Source: Ovis canadensis
Taxonomy: Eukaryota > Chordata > Mammalia > Artiodactyla > Bovidae
Reading direction: 5' to 3'
DNA: 64,000 bases
NCBI RefSeq assembly: GCF_042477335.2
Contig: NC_091247.1
Location: 3,308,501-3,372,500, forward strand
Position 1 is the stretch's first letter. Each line of letters starts with the position of its first letter. Below are positions 1 through 11,316 of the stretch, piece after piece. A program made the position numbers and the translations under genes. The notes below the pieces were generated by a model. That model worked only from the letters and a program-made list of their open reading frames with translations. It was not told the DNA's origin and searched no databases.

Positions 1-204
1 AGGCCCATCTGTCCCGACCTCCCAGGGTCCCTTCTGTCCCGACCTCCCAGAAGGGAGTCTCCTCCATGGCCCCCAGGGGGAGGGATGCGCTGTATGTTGG
101 ACGAGAGGGACTCTCGCACTCCAGATTCTTGGGGAAACGGGGAAGTCAGGGGATGATCCATCTGTCACCTTCATGGGGACTAAATTCCCCTTTCTCTGGA
201 AGGC

Positions 205-570
205 TGGGAAACCTCTAGCGTTTAAAAGAAAAATCAATAATAACTCCTGCTAAAACCCAGAGCAGGACAGAGACGCTGAAGGGAAGTGACGCGGGGCCCA
301 CGCTTGTCGCCTCCCTTAGACACTGTCTCTGCGGCTCCTCCTGGCGCGGGCATCCTGCGTGCCGCAATCTATTCCGAGCGCACACTTGGAAATTAAATTC
401 CCTTTAGCCGAGGCGAGCCTGGCTTCAATCAGCCCAGGCACGTTTTCCCGTCCCCAGCCGGCCCCTCCCCTCCCGTAGCATCTTTTAAGTATGCAAATGG
501 GGACACCTTGCTAAATGGCCAGCAGATTGATCCTGCTGTTTCATCAGGGAAATGAAATTAAAGTGGAACC
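205..570. promoter_or_regulatory. AT-richer candidate regulatory blocks (205-250, 360-410, 480-570)
   Basis: Three short AT-rich islands inside GC-rich unique DNA, containing AATCAATAATAA, AAATTAAATTC and TATGCAAATGG (octamer-like, POU type, near 490) plus TGAAATTAAAG. No repeat family recognised. Interpreted as possible enhancer sequence on the LHX3 side; conservation could not be tested. Confidence 0.3.
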
Positions 571-2099
571 GGGAGGCTGCCGGGCCGCCCCACGCGCCCT
601 GCCCTTCAGCGGCGCGGATATTCGTCCGGACATGGCTCTCAGACGCCCGCCTGGCCCCTGACCCCAGCCGTCCGCCGAAGGCGAGAGGGGAGCGTGGTTG
701 TCAGCAGATGGTCCTGACCTTGAGAACTTCCGCAGGGTGCAGGGTAGGGGGGCGCCTGCTGCAGGGCTCCCCGCTGGGTCAATCCCACCAGCACCCCTGC
801 CCTAGCATGGGAATGCAGGCCCCTGAAGGGTCCCCTCCTGTGGCCCGCGGCCCCGATTGGACTGGCCGATGAATGTGATAGGAATTCAGGCCCTAGACCC
901 CAGGATGATGCCGGAATGGGGTAGGAGGATTCTGGGGGCCCAGTGCCCGCCCCTGAGCATCCTTTCTAACCCACGCACCCATGTCATTCCGTGGAAGCCC
1001 AGGGCTCCTGTCCAAGCCTGTACCCCACCCTGAGCCAACCAGATTGTGGCTTCCCCAAGAAAGGCCTCCAGGGAGGGTGGGGGGGCGCTTCAGGACCCAC
1101 CAGGACGGCTCTGAGGTGGGATATCAGGCTGGGGAACTGGGGTGGGGGCACTTGAGGCCGAAGCTTCTGCCCAGGGGCCCCGCCAGCCACCCAGGGCTCA
1201 GGGCAGAGATGGCTCAGGACCCAGTGGCCACCGGTCCCAAGCCAGAGCAGGCCTCAGGGGTTCGTCTGGGGTCATGACCTCACGCCTCCCTGCATGGCCT
1301 GCCAGCCAGGATGCAGCTGCTTCTGCAGGCTGGGCATGAGGGTGGCTTCTGAGGACGTGGCCAGCCTTTTCTGAGCCACTCTGGGTATCCCGTCCCCACT
1401 CAGGCCACCCTGAGAGGCTAGACCGCACAGGCCCAGAGCCACCCGGGGACCACAGTGACAAGGCCCCGAGGTGAGGGGCAGAGGGTGGAGGTGCGGTGAG
1501 CCCGTGCTCGCTGGGGCTGGGCCGGTGGGCAGGATGATGGCGGCCCACCCCACAGGGCTCAGCGCAGCCAGCCTCTCAGCCCAGCCGCCCTGGCCTCCCT
1601 GGTGCCTCTCGCCTCCACCTCAGTGCCTTTGCACCTGTCACTTCCCTCTCCCGGGGCCTCGTGTGACACATTCCTTCCTGCCACTCAGGAATCAGCTCAC
1701 AGGCCACTTCCCAGGTGGCGACAGGACCAGCTCCTTGGCCTCCGTCACGACACCCCGGACTCTCCCAAGAGTGTTTCGCTTGTCTGTCTGCCCCACTGGA
1801 TATCAGCTCTGTGAAGCCAGGACTTTGCTGAGAAGCTGCCTCTGTGTTTCTCAGACCCTCCCACCGGCCCCCTGGGCTCTCCCCACCCCCACCTCATTTC
1901 ATAGGCCATCCCCTCTAGTAAGGGCTGAACTGGGCCCAAGGCCCGGCTCGCCAGCCGAGGGGATGGACTAAGTAAGGCATCTTAGTCCCCCCAAAAGGGA
2001 CTCGCGGGGAGACCAGGAGCAGAGTGCCGGGGGTTCTGGGTCTCCCAGGAGCCCCTCTGTGCCTCCCATGCCAGGGTGGGGAGCAGGAAGGTGCCCCCG

Positions 2100-2295
2100 T
2101 CTTTGATTTAGGGCTGTAATGTTAATTACGAAGCGTGATTCTCACCGCAATTAACCTGATTCATTCCCAACAATCAAGGCTACACTGCATAATATATTTA
2201 ATTAGCCAGATTTCCTATGCACGTCGGCAGGACAGAACTGGCAAGTTCTCTGTGTAATACACTTAATTCTGAGATAAATCATTGTTTGGAGAGAC
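2100..2295. promoter_or_regulatory. Candidate conserved enhancer with TAATTA-type sites
   Basis: A 190-bp AT-rich block abruptly embedded in 65-70% GC sequence, with no transposon signature. It has homeodomain-type cores GTTAATTACG (about 2121), GCAATTAACC (about 2147) and TTTAATTAGCC (about 2197). The spacing of several TAAT cores in an otherwise GC-rich interval is typical of conserved developmental enhancers. Confidence 0.4.
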
Positions 2296-3364
2296 GCTCG
2301 CACGGTCCACCCTACCCAGGGGACAGGGGGCATTTGGGGAGGGCTCGCCGGCCCAGAGGCTGGAGTGGTGGGCAATCCGGGGGCACACGGGGTCTGGAAG
2401 TCCTACCTGGAGGGTGTGGGTGCGGTGAGTGAGGGGGCAGGTCCTGGCTCCTGGGGCCGGGGGCGGGGTGGAGGGGGCGGAGTGAGGCTGACAGACACCT
2501 GGCGACTCCTCTGAGGGGCTGTCATTTCAACAGACCTGAGAGCCGGAAGGGCCACCTTGGGACGCGGACAGACAGGCGTCTGGGGGAATATCTGAGCCCT
2601 ACGACCTAGGAGCCTCCCCTTACCTCTGCCCCGAGCCCCCGCCATGGGCTCTGGCCTGAGACTCTGGGGACGAGGGTGCCCCTGCTGTCCTTGGGGATCA
2701 CCCCTCCAGCACGCCCACCTCCCCTCTCCCTCTCCTGGGCAGCGCCTCCACTCCTGTAACCAGAAGGACTTCCACGTTTGGAGTTTCAACGAAAGGCAGG
2801 TCTTGCCAGGCTCTAGGACAGCTGAGTGCGAGCCCCTGGCCCCAGGTCCTCTGGGCTCTGTGTTGTCCCCTGCTGTAGCCAAACCCTGGCTGCCCAGCTC
2901 AGGCCTGATACCCCCCAGCTTCCCACCTGCTCCCCCATCAGAGCTCCATGAAGACCAGGCCCCCACCCGCCAGATCCACAGAGAGACAGGGGCTCAAAGA
3001 CGCAGTGCCTGGGCGCAGACTGCTGGCTCTGTCCCTCACGGTAAGTTCCCGGGCGCCAGGCACAGCCTGTGTGCCTCCCCTGCCCTCCGACAATCGCTCC
3101 CGCTTCCTGCCCCCGCCCCCCTGGCTCTGGTTACCGTGGGCACCTCCATCTGCCACTTGCAGGCCGGGCCTCGTGCATAATTCAGGCACCTTGGAGAGGC
3201 CCCAGCAAATGCGCACAGAGGAGGCCCCGCCAGCCCGATCGGATGTCGACACCGGACACACGAGGAGCAGGACGACTGTCCTTTGCCCTGTTTGTGCCTC
3301 GGTGACCATGGGCAGGGAGCAGGGCCAGGGGTCTCTCGGGTGTGGGGGCTGTGCTGCTCCAGGG

Positions 3365-3535
3365 GCGGGCAGTAGTGGGCTCAGATCCCAGCCCCGCCCC
3401 TCCCCTGCCAGTGGCCTTGATTAGGTGACCACACCCCAGCCCTCAGGCCTCACTTTCTTCATCTATGAAATGGACCCAGGGCAGCACCTGCCATGTGGGG
3501 TTGGTGAGGCGTGAGGATGACCACAGAGTAAGGGC
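3365..3535 (+). repeat. MIR-like fragment
   Basis: Contains the decayed MIR order: gap-rich GATCCCAGC..., then CTCAGGCCTCACTTTCTTCATCTATGAAATGG and GTGAGGATGA. Old and diverged. Confidence 0.55.
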
Positions 3536-4459
3536 TGCCCCCAGGCACGGCCAGCCGTGGGCCCTGGAGGCCCAGTGGCCAGCTAGGCTCGGGGCCGGAG
3601 TCCTGGAGACTAGGCCTGAACCTGGGCAGCTGCTACGGCTCCGAGGATGTCCCCTCTACCTCCCAGGCCGTGCCTTCTCGCTCGATGAAACTGGAGGCGT
3701 GGTTCCCGCCTCTCACATCTGACTCCAAAATGAGATCTCAGACGTCGGTCTGCAGCACCCAGAACCCCTAACCCCTGACGTGGGCCACACAGCATCTGCA
3801 AGGGGCAGGCAGCTGCGGCCACCGAGCTGAGTCCCGAAGCCTGCGGGCTCCCCTGGAAGTCTGGGCTTCGGGGCTCTTCATCCCGGCCCTGCCAAGGGCC
3901 ACTAGGGGATGGGCCAGCTCACTGCCTCCCTCTCCAGGGAGGATATGGGGCAGGGGTTGACCCCCAAACGGCCTTCCTGGCCTGAAGCTCTGGTCTGATC
4001 ACCTCAAGGAGCCTGGACAGAGGATCGGGTGGGGGCACGCTTGCTCCGCACGTCCCCCCATCTGCAGCTGGCCAATTCCAGCAGGACCTTGACCTGGCCA
4101 CATGATCCCAGGACCCCCAGGCTACAGAGGTCCTCCAGGACCACAAAGCTGCCCTGATTGCATCCCCACTAGACACTCGGTCCCAGGGGAGCGCGGCCAA
4201 GCAGAGCAGAGGGGGAGAAGGGGTCTATCGTAGTGTGACCACCACCAGGACCCCTGCCCCCTATCTCTTGCCAGGGTCCCCCTTGGACAGACCTTGTGCG
4301 GGGGCTCACTCAGGACCCCAGGAAACCCTCCCAACCCTGCCTGGGGCCTGAGCAGCTATTCCTGGGACGCTGTGCTGCTCCCCCTCCCCGCCCCCCCGCA
4401 CGTCACAGCCCAGGGCTCAGCTCCTCCCAGGACCGCCCTAGGTAACCTGAGCCTGCTTT

Positions 4460-4625
4460 CTGCTGCTGCTGCTTTTTTAAGAAAAGACGGAGCACTCTCC
4501 TTCAATAATTGATGCGAGGTGTTAACAATTGGCCTGGAGAGCATCTGGTAGGTGGAGGGCTTTTCACGCCGGTGGCCACCGTGTCAGATTCAACTGACTT
4601 TGCAGAGGGAGAGGTGCCAGCCGGG
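4460..4625. promoter_or_regulatory. Candidate regulatory block
   Basis: Non-repeat block with CTTTTTTAAGAAAAG, TTCAATAATTGATGCG and GTTAACAATTGG (HNF1/SOX-like), followed by CAACTGACTTTGCAG. It stands out from flanking GC-rich sequence. Function not shown. Confidence 0.3.
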
Positions 4626-4794
4626 TGGGAGCGGGCCCTGAGCTGTGCCCCCTCGTCGCCCCTGCCTCGTCCCCATGACAGGGACAGCCCCTGTGCCACG
4701 TGGGGCTTTCTGGAGCAGGGGCAACCCTCAGCGAAGGGGGCTGCTGGGTGCCTGGGCTCAGACAGGTGATAGCACTGCCCACACTCCCACCCGC

Positions 4795-5030
4795 CCCACG
4801 CGCACACGCTCCAGTGTCTCATACACACACGTGCACAGTCACACATGCACACATGCAGACATAGCCCATGTACACTCACGCACCGCGCATAACACACACA
4901 GGCACACTGGCACGCATGGGCACACACGTTCCGTGAGCACACTGCAGGGTGTGTGTGCACGAGCTTGCTTGCACACATACGTGCACTTACCCCAAGGCAC
5001 ACGTACATGTACCACAGACTCGTGCACGGT
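4795..5030. repeat. Imperfect CA/GT-rich low-complexity region
   Basis: About 235 bases of alternating CA, CACG and GT with CG and TG steps, decayed from a CA microsatellite. Alternating purine-pyrimidine tracts of this kind can adopt Z-DNA. Long Cys/His/Val open frames across it on both strands are artefacts. Confidence 0.8.
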
Positions 5031-5477
5031 TCCTCCTGAGGGCGACCTGCCACCTCGGCTGGCTCCGGGGGCTGCAGGGATCTCTTCCAGCTCAAGGGGA
5101 GGGTTCTTCCTGACCCCAGCCTGGAGCTGGGAGAGGGGACCAGCGGTCCTGCTTGGGAAGCGGTCCTGGCAGACCCACCGGGCAGCCTCTTTCCTGCGGA
5201 GGGGACCACAGGAGCGGGTGGGTGGCTTGGACGCAGCCCTGGGTCGGGGAGAGCTGAGGGGCCCGGTGGCTGCAGGGCGCTTGCAGGGGCCACAGAGGCA
5301 GCCAGACCTCTGGGGCCTGGGAGTGGGGTTGCAGCCCTTTGGTCCCCAGGGAGGGCTTCACTCTCTCAGACCCATCAGAGTCCAACGTGGGGGCGCACTC
5401 AGAATCCCCTCCCCCTGAAGTGGCTGCTCTCGGGACAGAACGAGCTGGCACCTGAGCCCTTTCCTCTCATTTCCCTT

Positions 5478-5580
5478 CATTTAGTCCTCATGACTTGGCA
5501 TCATCAGCCGATTTTACAGCTGAGGAGACTGAGGCCTGGGGTGGGGAAGAACTTGCTCAGTGCTGCCCAGATTCAAGGGA
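5478..5580 (-). repeat. MIR-like fragment
   Basis: Complement of the MIR 3' half: ATTTTACAGCTGAGGAGACTGAGGC followed by GAACTTGCTCAG. Directly precedes a BovB fragment. Confidence 0.55.
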
Positions 5581-5588
5581 AGAAGACC

Positions 5589-5915
5589 CTCGAGAGTCCC
5601 TGGGACAGCACAGAGACCAAACCAGTCCAACCTAAAGGAAATTAACCCTGAATGTTCATTCGCAGGACTGATGCTGAAGCTGAAGCTCCAATACTTTGGC
5701 CACCTGATGCAAAGAGCCGACTCATGAAAAGACCCTGATTCTAGGAAAGATTGAAGGCAGGAGAAGAGGATGAGACAGTTGGATGGCATCACTAACTCAA
5801 TGGACGTGAGTCTGAGCAAATTCCGGGAGTTGGTGATGGACAGGGAGGCATGGCATGCTGCAGTCCATGGGGTCACAAAGAGTCGGACACGCCTGAGTGA
5901 TTGAACAGCAACAAC
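5589..5915 (+). mobile_element. BovB LINE 3' fragment
   Basis: Matches the end of the ruminant RTE-type LINE BovB: AGAGTCCCTGGGACAGC, AAGCTCCAATACTTTGGCCACC, TTGGTGATGGACAGGGAGG and the GTCGGACACGCCTGAGTGATTGAA tail. 5'-truncated; encodes nothing intact. Confidence 0.9.
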
Positions 5916-6499
5916 CTGGCTCCATCCCCATGCCCACGGAGCCCCGGTGCCCAGCTGCCTGAGTCCTCATTCTTACCCCCCACTGCAGGCCCCCACCAGG
6001 TCACATGGGCTCCAGACAGCCCAGATGGCTGGCCCACAGGGCCGGTCTCCGCGTCCGGGCCCCCGTGGAGCTCAGAGCTGCTTTCCTCCTGAACTGGTGC
6101 CAATCCCCCTTGAACTCTGCCCGGAGCCCACGGGCAGGGGCGCACCTGTGGGCTGAGACTGAGGTGAAAGGGCAGCTCCAGAACTTCCTGGACTCAGGTC
6201 CTAGGTCTGAGATGGACGCACCACCCCCAGAGTCAGGCACTCCCCTTGTTTGGGGAGAAGGAAGAACTGGAGGGGCTGGGGGAGCCTATTCGCATCCTCA
6301 GCCCAGGGACCAGGAATGAGTGGTTAGGAAAAACAGGCCAACCCCAAGCGGGAGCCTCGGCTGGCACCTCCATATTCCTCGCCACCCCAGGCCCAGCCCC
6401 ACCTGGGGGGCACCTCTGACCCTGGGCCCTGCAGAACTTGCCCTCTAGCTGTAGTCGCCCTGCCTGCCAGCCCCCAGCGAGCACCCACCTCCCCACTCC

Positions 6500-6600
6500 A
6501 CTCGAGTCAATGATTTCCTCATTACGGAAACATCCCTTAATTGTCCCTAAGTTACTGGACTTCAGAGGACATCTCCAGTCGATGTTTCCGCCAACCTTGC
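6500..6600. promoter_or_regulatory. Candidate regulatory block
   Basis: About 100 AT-richer, non-repeat bases (GTCAATGATTTCCTCATTACGG, CCCTTAATTGTCC) between GC-rich flanks. Weak candidate. Confidence 0.25.
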
Positions 6601-6739
6601 CCCCGGGCGGCAGGGCTGTCCGAGTAAGGGGGCCAAGCTGGCCAGGCTTCCCAAGGAAGCTGCCCCCTCCCCCAGGAACTGACTGAAGCCCCCCCTCAAG
6701 GCGTGCGTCAGGATGGGGGTCCCCGACCACACCCCCCCC

Positions 6740-6796
6740 GGGTGGGGGCCTCGCTCCCAGCCTCACCGGCAGGGGCAGAGCCAGGACTCCCTGTCC
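6740..6796 (+). repeat. 57-bp exact direct repeat, copy 1
   Basis: Every base from GGGTGGGGGCCTCGCTCCCA to GACTCCCTGTCC recurs at 7957-8013 in the same orientation, 1217 bases on, with unrelated flanks. Not a recognised transposon. Confidence 0.95.
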
Positions 6797-7956
6797 CCAT
6801 GTGCGTGATGGGCCCGTGGTCCCCCAAAGCCGCTGTCAGAGTGAAATGCACGAAACCCCTCTGTCTCCCCTGGCCATTTCTAAGGCTCTCCGACCATGTG
6901 TGCCCGGGAGGGGCTTTCAGGTGCCACCTGGTCAAGATTGCTGAAGGCCCGGCCTGTTTGGCAGAGGAGCGTCTGGTCTGGGAGCTGAGGCCACTTGCCT
7001 GCCCTCGTCCATGCGTTAGCTCAGGACTGGGGTCCGAGTGCCCAGCCAGGCTGGCCGAATCTGCCTGCTCATGAAGAGGCGTCTGGACTGTAGTTCTGTA
7101 ACCCCACAAAAGGGCTTGTGGCAGGAGGTCTGGCGGGGCAGGGTAAGCTTTCCAGGGTCTCCTAGGGTGGGCACTCTGCGTCCATGTGGCCCCGTACCCC
7201 CTTCCTCAGAGCAGAGGTCTGCAGACCATGGGGCTGGGTGGGGAGCAGCGCCCCCCGGTGAGCCCACCCCAGACGGGACCTGTGACCCAGGGGCATCTTG
7301 GAACTGCCCGCCACCTAGAAGGGGCGGGGTGGGCTTCTGTGGGGGAGGGCACCACTGCCAAGGCCTGAGAAAGAGCCTCCACTCAGATAAACGCTCCGGG
7401 TCCCCAGACAGAGACTGGTGTTTTTGTTTGAACTCATCACTGCCCACCCCAATGGGGCAATCAGTGGATGGGCTAGGGTTGGTGGGCAAAGAGTAGATGA
7501 GCCCCTAGCCCTGCACCCGTGGAGAAGTTGTGGGGAGCTGCCCTGGGGGAGAGGGGTCCAACCTGGCTCCACACATTCCACCAGCCTCACCTGGGTCAGG
7601 GACTCCGATTTCCCTGGGCTGGGCCACAGTCTTTCCAAGTGATGCTTATGTGCGGTGGCGGTGGGAGCCAGTCCCTAGAAAGCCCCTCAGGCCTTGACCC
7701 AGATCTCTGGTGGGGAGGGACGAGGAGGTGCCCCCCTGGGCCCCAGACGTGGAACAGGCCTGGCTGGGAGACCTCAGGGCAGAAGGGGGTCCTGCCAGTC
7801 TCCCTCTGGCAGGGTTGGGGCAGAGGGGAGGCGGGGCCACTTCCTGCCAGGGGCCGTCTCTTCTCCTGCCCCCGGGTCCACCCCTCTGGCCAGGCTCCCC
7901 GCACATCTAAAAGGACACAGAACTGCAGAAGGGCGTGCCCACAGGACTGGAGGCCT

Positions 7957-8013
7957 GGGTGGGGGCCTCGCTCCCAGCCTCACCGGCAGGGGCAGAGCCA
8001 GGACTCCCTGTCC
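7957..8013 (+). repeat. 57-bp exact direct repeat, copy 2
   Basis: Second exact copy of the unit at 6740-6796. Identity stops sharply at both ends (TGGGT... on the left, TCC|AGC versus TCC|CCA on the right). Confidence 0.95.
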
Positions 8014-8191
8014 AGCAACCCCTTCCAGCTTCCCCTTTCCAAGATGGACTGGAGACCCTGGGGTCTGAAAGGCAGCCTGGCTGCCTCCAGTCCAGGGGAG
8101 GGAGCAGTGGGAGGGGCCAGACCCAGAGCTGCAGGACCGCCACCCCCTCTTGCCCGGCCCATCAGCAAGGGTGACCCTGGAGTTTTCGGGA

Positions 8192-8400
8192 GGGCTTCCA
8201 CCTCTTGGTGGCTCAGATGGTAAAGCATCCGCTTGCAAAGCCAGAGACCCGGGTTCAATCCCTTGGTCAGGAAGATCCCCTGGAGGAGGGCATAGCAACC
8301 TACTCCAGTATTCTTGCCTGGAGAATCCCACGGACTGAGGAGCCTGGTGGGCTGCAGTCCATGGGGTCACACAGAGTTGGACACACCTGGGTGACTAATC
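8192..8400 (+). mobile_element. Bov-tA SINE
   Basis: tRNA-derived ruminant SINE: GGTGGCTCAGATGGTAAAG, GACCCGGGTTCAATCCC, GGAAGATCCCCTGGAGGAGG and a GGGGTCACACAGAGTTGGACAC tail. Confidence 0.93.
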
Positions 8401-9937
8401 CTTCCCCTTTCACTTCTCCACATCTGCGTCCACATGCTAGGGCTGGGGTGCCGGGCGCTGGCGCCCAGCAGAGGAAAACAAGGGTTCCCACCCTGCTCGG
8501 CCCCAAGAGAGACATCACCAGGGCCCCTCTTCCTCAGTGGCTGGCAGGCAGCCTCTCCCCAGACCCAGCCCAGCAGCCGCCCCAGCGAACCAGACTCGGA
8601 AGAGGCCCTCTCCTCCCTGGGCATCTGTGGCCTGGCCTGGCCTGTCCTGGGCCAACTCGGTCCTTGGCCAGCCTCCAAGGTCACTGGGGGTGGAGGCCGC
8701 CTGGGACTCGTGGAAACATGAATAACAAGTTTAGGGTTTTTTTCCAGTTTTACAACCTGGAGATAGGCTTTCAAACGGCCTCACCGCACAGAGGAGGTGG
8801 GGGTCTGGCTTTATGAGGGGAGCAGGGCTTCCCCAGGCACGCACACACGCCCTGCCCTCTCCCCAGGACTCCCTCCCCGGGGAGCCTCTGGCCATGAGCG
8901 ATGATGCCGGGAGGCCCAGGGTCTGTCCCTTCGGCTCATAGAATAGTGATTCTGGCCTCCCTCATTGATCTCCCTGAGATTTTAAAGCAAATTTTATTTG
9001 TTTGGGGTTTCTAGTCATTAAGTTAAAACCAGTAAAATAGAACAAAATCAATACCTGTAGGGTGCAGCACAGCCCGTCTATACGACGATGTAAAAGAGGC
9101 GGAATAAACTGCAGCCAGGATTTGAGCTGGGGGAGGGCCCGGGCACACGGGTGGACGGCGCACGCCCTGCGGGATCTTCCCCGACCTCAAAGGGGACTCG
9201 TGGGGTTGGCGGGCTGGGCTGGGCTGGGCTGCAAGGCCGGGTGTCAAGCCCTCTACTCACCGAAAATTCAGAAGCTGTGGAGTGTGAGCACGTGACTCAG
9301 CTCCTAGGAAGCACTGAGCTTTGCAGACGGTGCCAACCACACAGGCTGCCCACTGCCTGGATCCCTGAGGAGGACCCAGCCGGGACATGGCCCCGTCCTG
9401 TGCTGGTCTGACCTGCCGTTCACTGGGCACCACCCTCCAGGGCTTTATCCACTCGGGCGCCTGCCCTCACACCCCTGGGAGGAGGGTAGCAACTTGGCTG
9501 AGTGCCTTGAGGTGGGCGCTGGGCACTTGACCGGAGCCCTGAGAGGGCAGGACTAAGCGTCAGAGAACAGAGATGACCACACGGCCGCTCCCCACGCTGC
9601 AGGGCAGGGGCTGAGGGTCTCAGACGCCACGTGGGGTGGGTGGAGCCAAGGATGGCTGATGAGCTGTGCTGGGGGGCGGGACGGGGGAACGGGACTCGGG
9701 TCCCAGCAGGGAGGAAAGCGTCTCACCCAGAGCCACACATGTGCCTCTATCCATAGGAAGTGGCTACAAAGCCCACAGCCCCTGGGGTCTAAAGCTCAGC
9801 AGCTTTCAGGACAGGAGGGAAGGTGGGCAGGTGGCCTGGACCCAACCTCTACTCATAATTCACATGCTGTACAATTCGCCCAGCTGGAGCGCACAGGTCA
9901 ATGGCTTTTAGTATATTCACCAAAGTGAGCAACCGTA
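8401..9937. other. Unique DNA with one AT-rich block
   Basis: No gene. A non-repeat AT-rich block at 8940-9120 and a short GGGCT tandem run near 9215-9232. An L1-like fragment begins near 9850. Confidence 0.45.
8940..9120. promoter_or_regulatory. Candidate regulatory block
   Basis: AT-rich unique sequence containing GATTTTAAAGCAAATTTTATTTG, GTCATTAAGTTAAAACC and AGGCGGAATAAACTGC. No repeat family recognised. Confidence 0.3.
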
Positions 9938-10160
9938 GTGTTGCGTGCTAAGTCACTTCAGTCATGTCCAGCTCTTTGCAACCCCATGGACTGTAGCCTG
10001 CCAGGCTCCTCCGTCCATGGGGATTCTCCAGGCAAGAATACTGGAGTGGGTTGCCATTTCCTTCTCCATGGGATCTTCCTGACCCAGGGATCAAACCATC
10101 GTCTCTTGCGTCTCTGCAACGGCAGGCGGATTCTTCACCACTTGCCCCAACGGGAAGCCC
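9938..10160 (-). mobile_element. Bov-tA SINE
   Basis: Reverse orientation: GTGCTAAGTCACTTCAGTCATG, GGACTGTAGCCTGCCAGGCTC, GGCAAGAATACTGGAGTGGG, ending in GGGAAGCCC. The flanks look like old L1 (9850-9935, CTGTACAATTCGCCCAGC). Confidence 0.93.
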
Positions 10161-10189
10161 GTGCCACCATCAGCGAAGTCAATTAGTGA

Positions 10190-10565
10190 ACGCTTTGAAT
10201 CATCTTGAAAAGAAACCCTGGCGCAAGTTCCAACAAGGATGGGCCCGGCAGGCACTGTGCTGAGTGAAAAGGCCGATGTGAAAAGATCAGTCCTGCGGGA
10301 CCCACCCCTGTGAGGGCCTAGAGGAGTCAAACCCAGGGAAAGAGGAAGGAGACGGGGGTGGGGTGGGCACCGGGAGGGGAGGGGATCGAGTGACTAGTGC
10401 GGACAGGGCTCCAGTCTGGGAAGATGCGTGACCAGAGACGGACGTGGTGATGGCTGCACCACGGTGCGTGCGTGTCCGAGAACCCTGAGCTGTGCGCTCG
10501 GAAGTGGCTGCGGAGGCGGATCTTACGTCATGTGTACTGTACGACAATGTGAAAAATGAAAGAAG
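10190..10565 (+). mobile_element. Old L1 3' fragment
   Basis: Diverged L1 3' UTR features: GCACTGTGCTGAGTGAAAAG, GTGGTGATGGCTGCACCACGG and ACGTCATGTGTACTGTACGACAATG. Low-to-moderate certainty on the left limit. Confidence 0.5.
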
Positions 10566-10584
10566 GAAAGAAGCCTCGCACCCC

Positions 10585-11006
10585 TTAGCCCTCACCCCAG
10601 TACCCCTTCCCTCCCAGCCCCTGGCAATCACTGGCCCACATTTCACACGAATGGGATCCCACAACACGCGGCCTTTCGTGTCTGGCTCCTCTCGCTCAGC
10701 GTCGTGCTTCCGAGGTCCATCTGCGTTGTTGGTCGGGGCCTCATCCCATTTCATCACCCAGTAATATTCCCCCAGTGGATGGACGCCGTTCTATTTGTAT
10801 CCGCTCATCACATGATGGACATTTGGGTTGTTTCTGCTCTGACCTTTAGACATGAAGCCACTGAGGTCACTCGTGTGCAAGCTCCAGCGTGGACATGTGT
10901 TTGCAGTTCTCTCAGCTGTGGGCCCGAGAGAGGAACCGTTGGGGCAAACGCTCCATCTGCTCTCTAGTGTTGGAGGAACCCCCAGACTATTCCAAGCCCG
11001 ACCTCT
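10585..11006 (-). mobile_element. Old L1 3' fragment, interrupted by a CHR SINE
   Basis: Complement of L1 3' UTR: CATCACCCAGTAATATTCCC, GGATGGACGCCGTTCTATTTG, GATGGACATTTGGGTTGTTTC and CGTTGGGGCAAACG. Lies head-to-head with the + strand L1 fragment before it. Confidence 0.75.
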
Positions 11007-11316
11007 ATTTTTTTTTTTTGGCTGCGCTGTGTCTTTGTTGCTGCACGAGGGCTTTCTCTTGCTGTGGGAGCTGGGGCCACTCTCTGGTGGGGGCGCAGGG
11101 GCCTCGCATTGCGGAGGCTTCTGTTGCTGTGGAGACAGGTTCTAGGCATGTGGGCTCCGGCCGCTGCAGCACGTGGGTTCCAGAGTGCAGGCTCAGTAGT
11201 TGCGGGCTCGGGCTTAGCCACTCCGCCACATGCGGAATCTTCTCAGACTAAGGATTGAACCCTTGTCCCGTGCATTGGCAGGCAGGTTCTTAAGCACTGG
11301 ACCATCAGGGAAGCCC
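11007..11316 (-). mobile_element. CHR-2-type SINE
   Basis: Begins with a poly(T) run and GGCTGCGCTGTGTCTTTGTTGC and ends GCACTGGACCATCAGGGAAGCCC, the tRNA-derived cetartiodactyl SINE in reverse. ACCTCT on the left (about 11001) and ACCTCT after the right end look like a short target-site duplication. Confidence 0.85.

Larger units (their letters stand above)
1..4790. other. Intergenic unique DNA at the left edge
   Basis: GC-rich sequence with no credible gene. It holds the AT-rich candidate blocks listed separately and a MIR-like fragment around 3365-3535. By synteny LHX3 should lie to the left of the window with this as its 3' flank. Confidence 0.5.
5916..8191. other. Unique GC-rich DNA, no gene
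   Basis: No credible coding frame. Notable contents are the AT-richer block at 6500-6600 and the first copy of a 57-bp exact repeat at 6740-6796. Confidence 0.5.

Noticed and set aside
4502-5293. 263-codon frame with Cys/Val/His-rich stretch
   Set aside because: Runs through a decayed CA microsatellite; the apparent Cys-rich pattern is the translation of TG repeats.
8192-8400. tRNA gene
   Set aside because: The A and B box-like parts belong to the tRNA-derived head of Bov-tA, repeated in at least eight places; no functional tRNA fold is claimed.
8205-8816. 203-codon frame starting in a SINE
   Set aside because: Its first 60 residues are the translation of Bov-tA, the same in other SINE copies here; not a gene.
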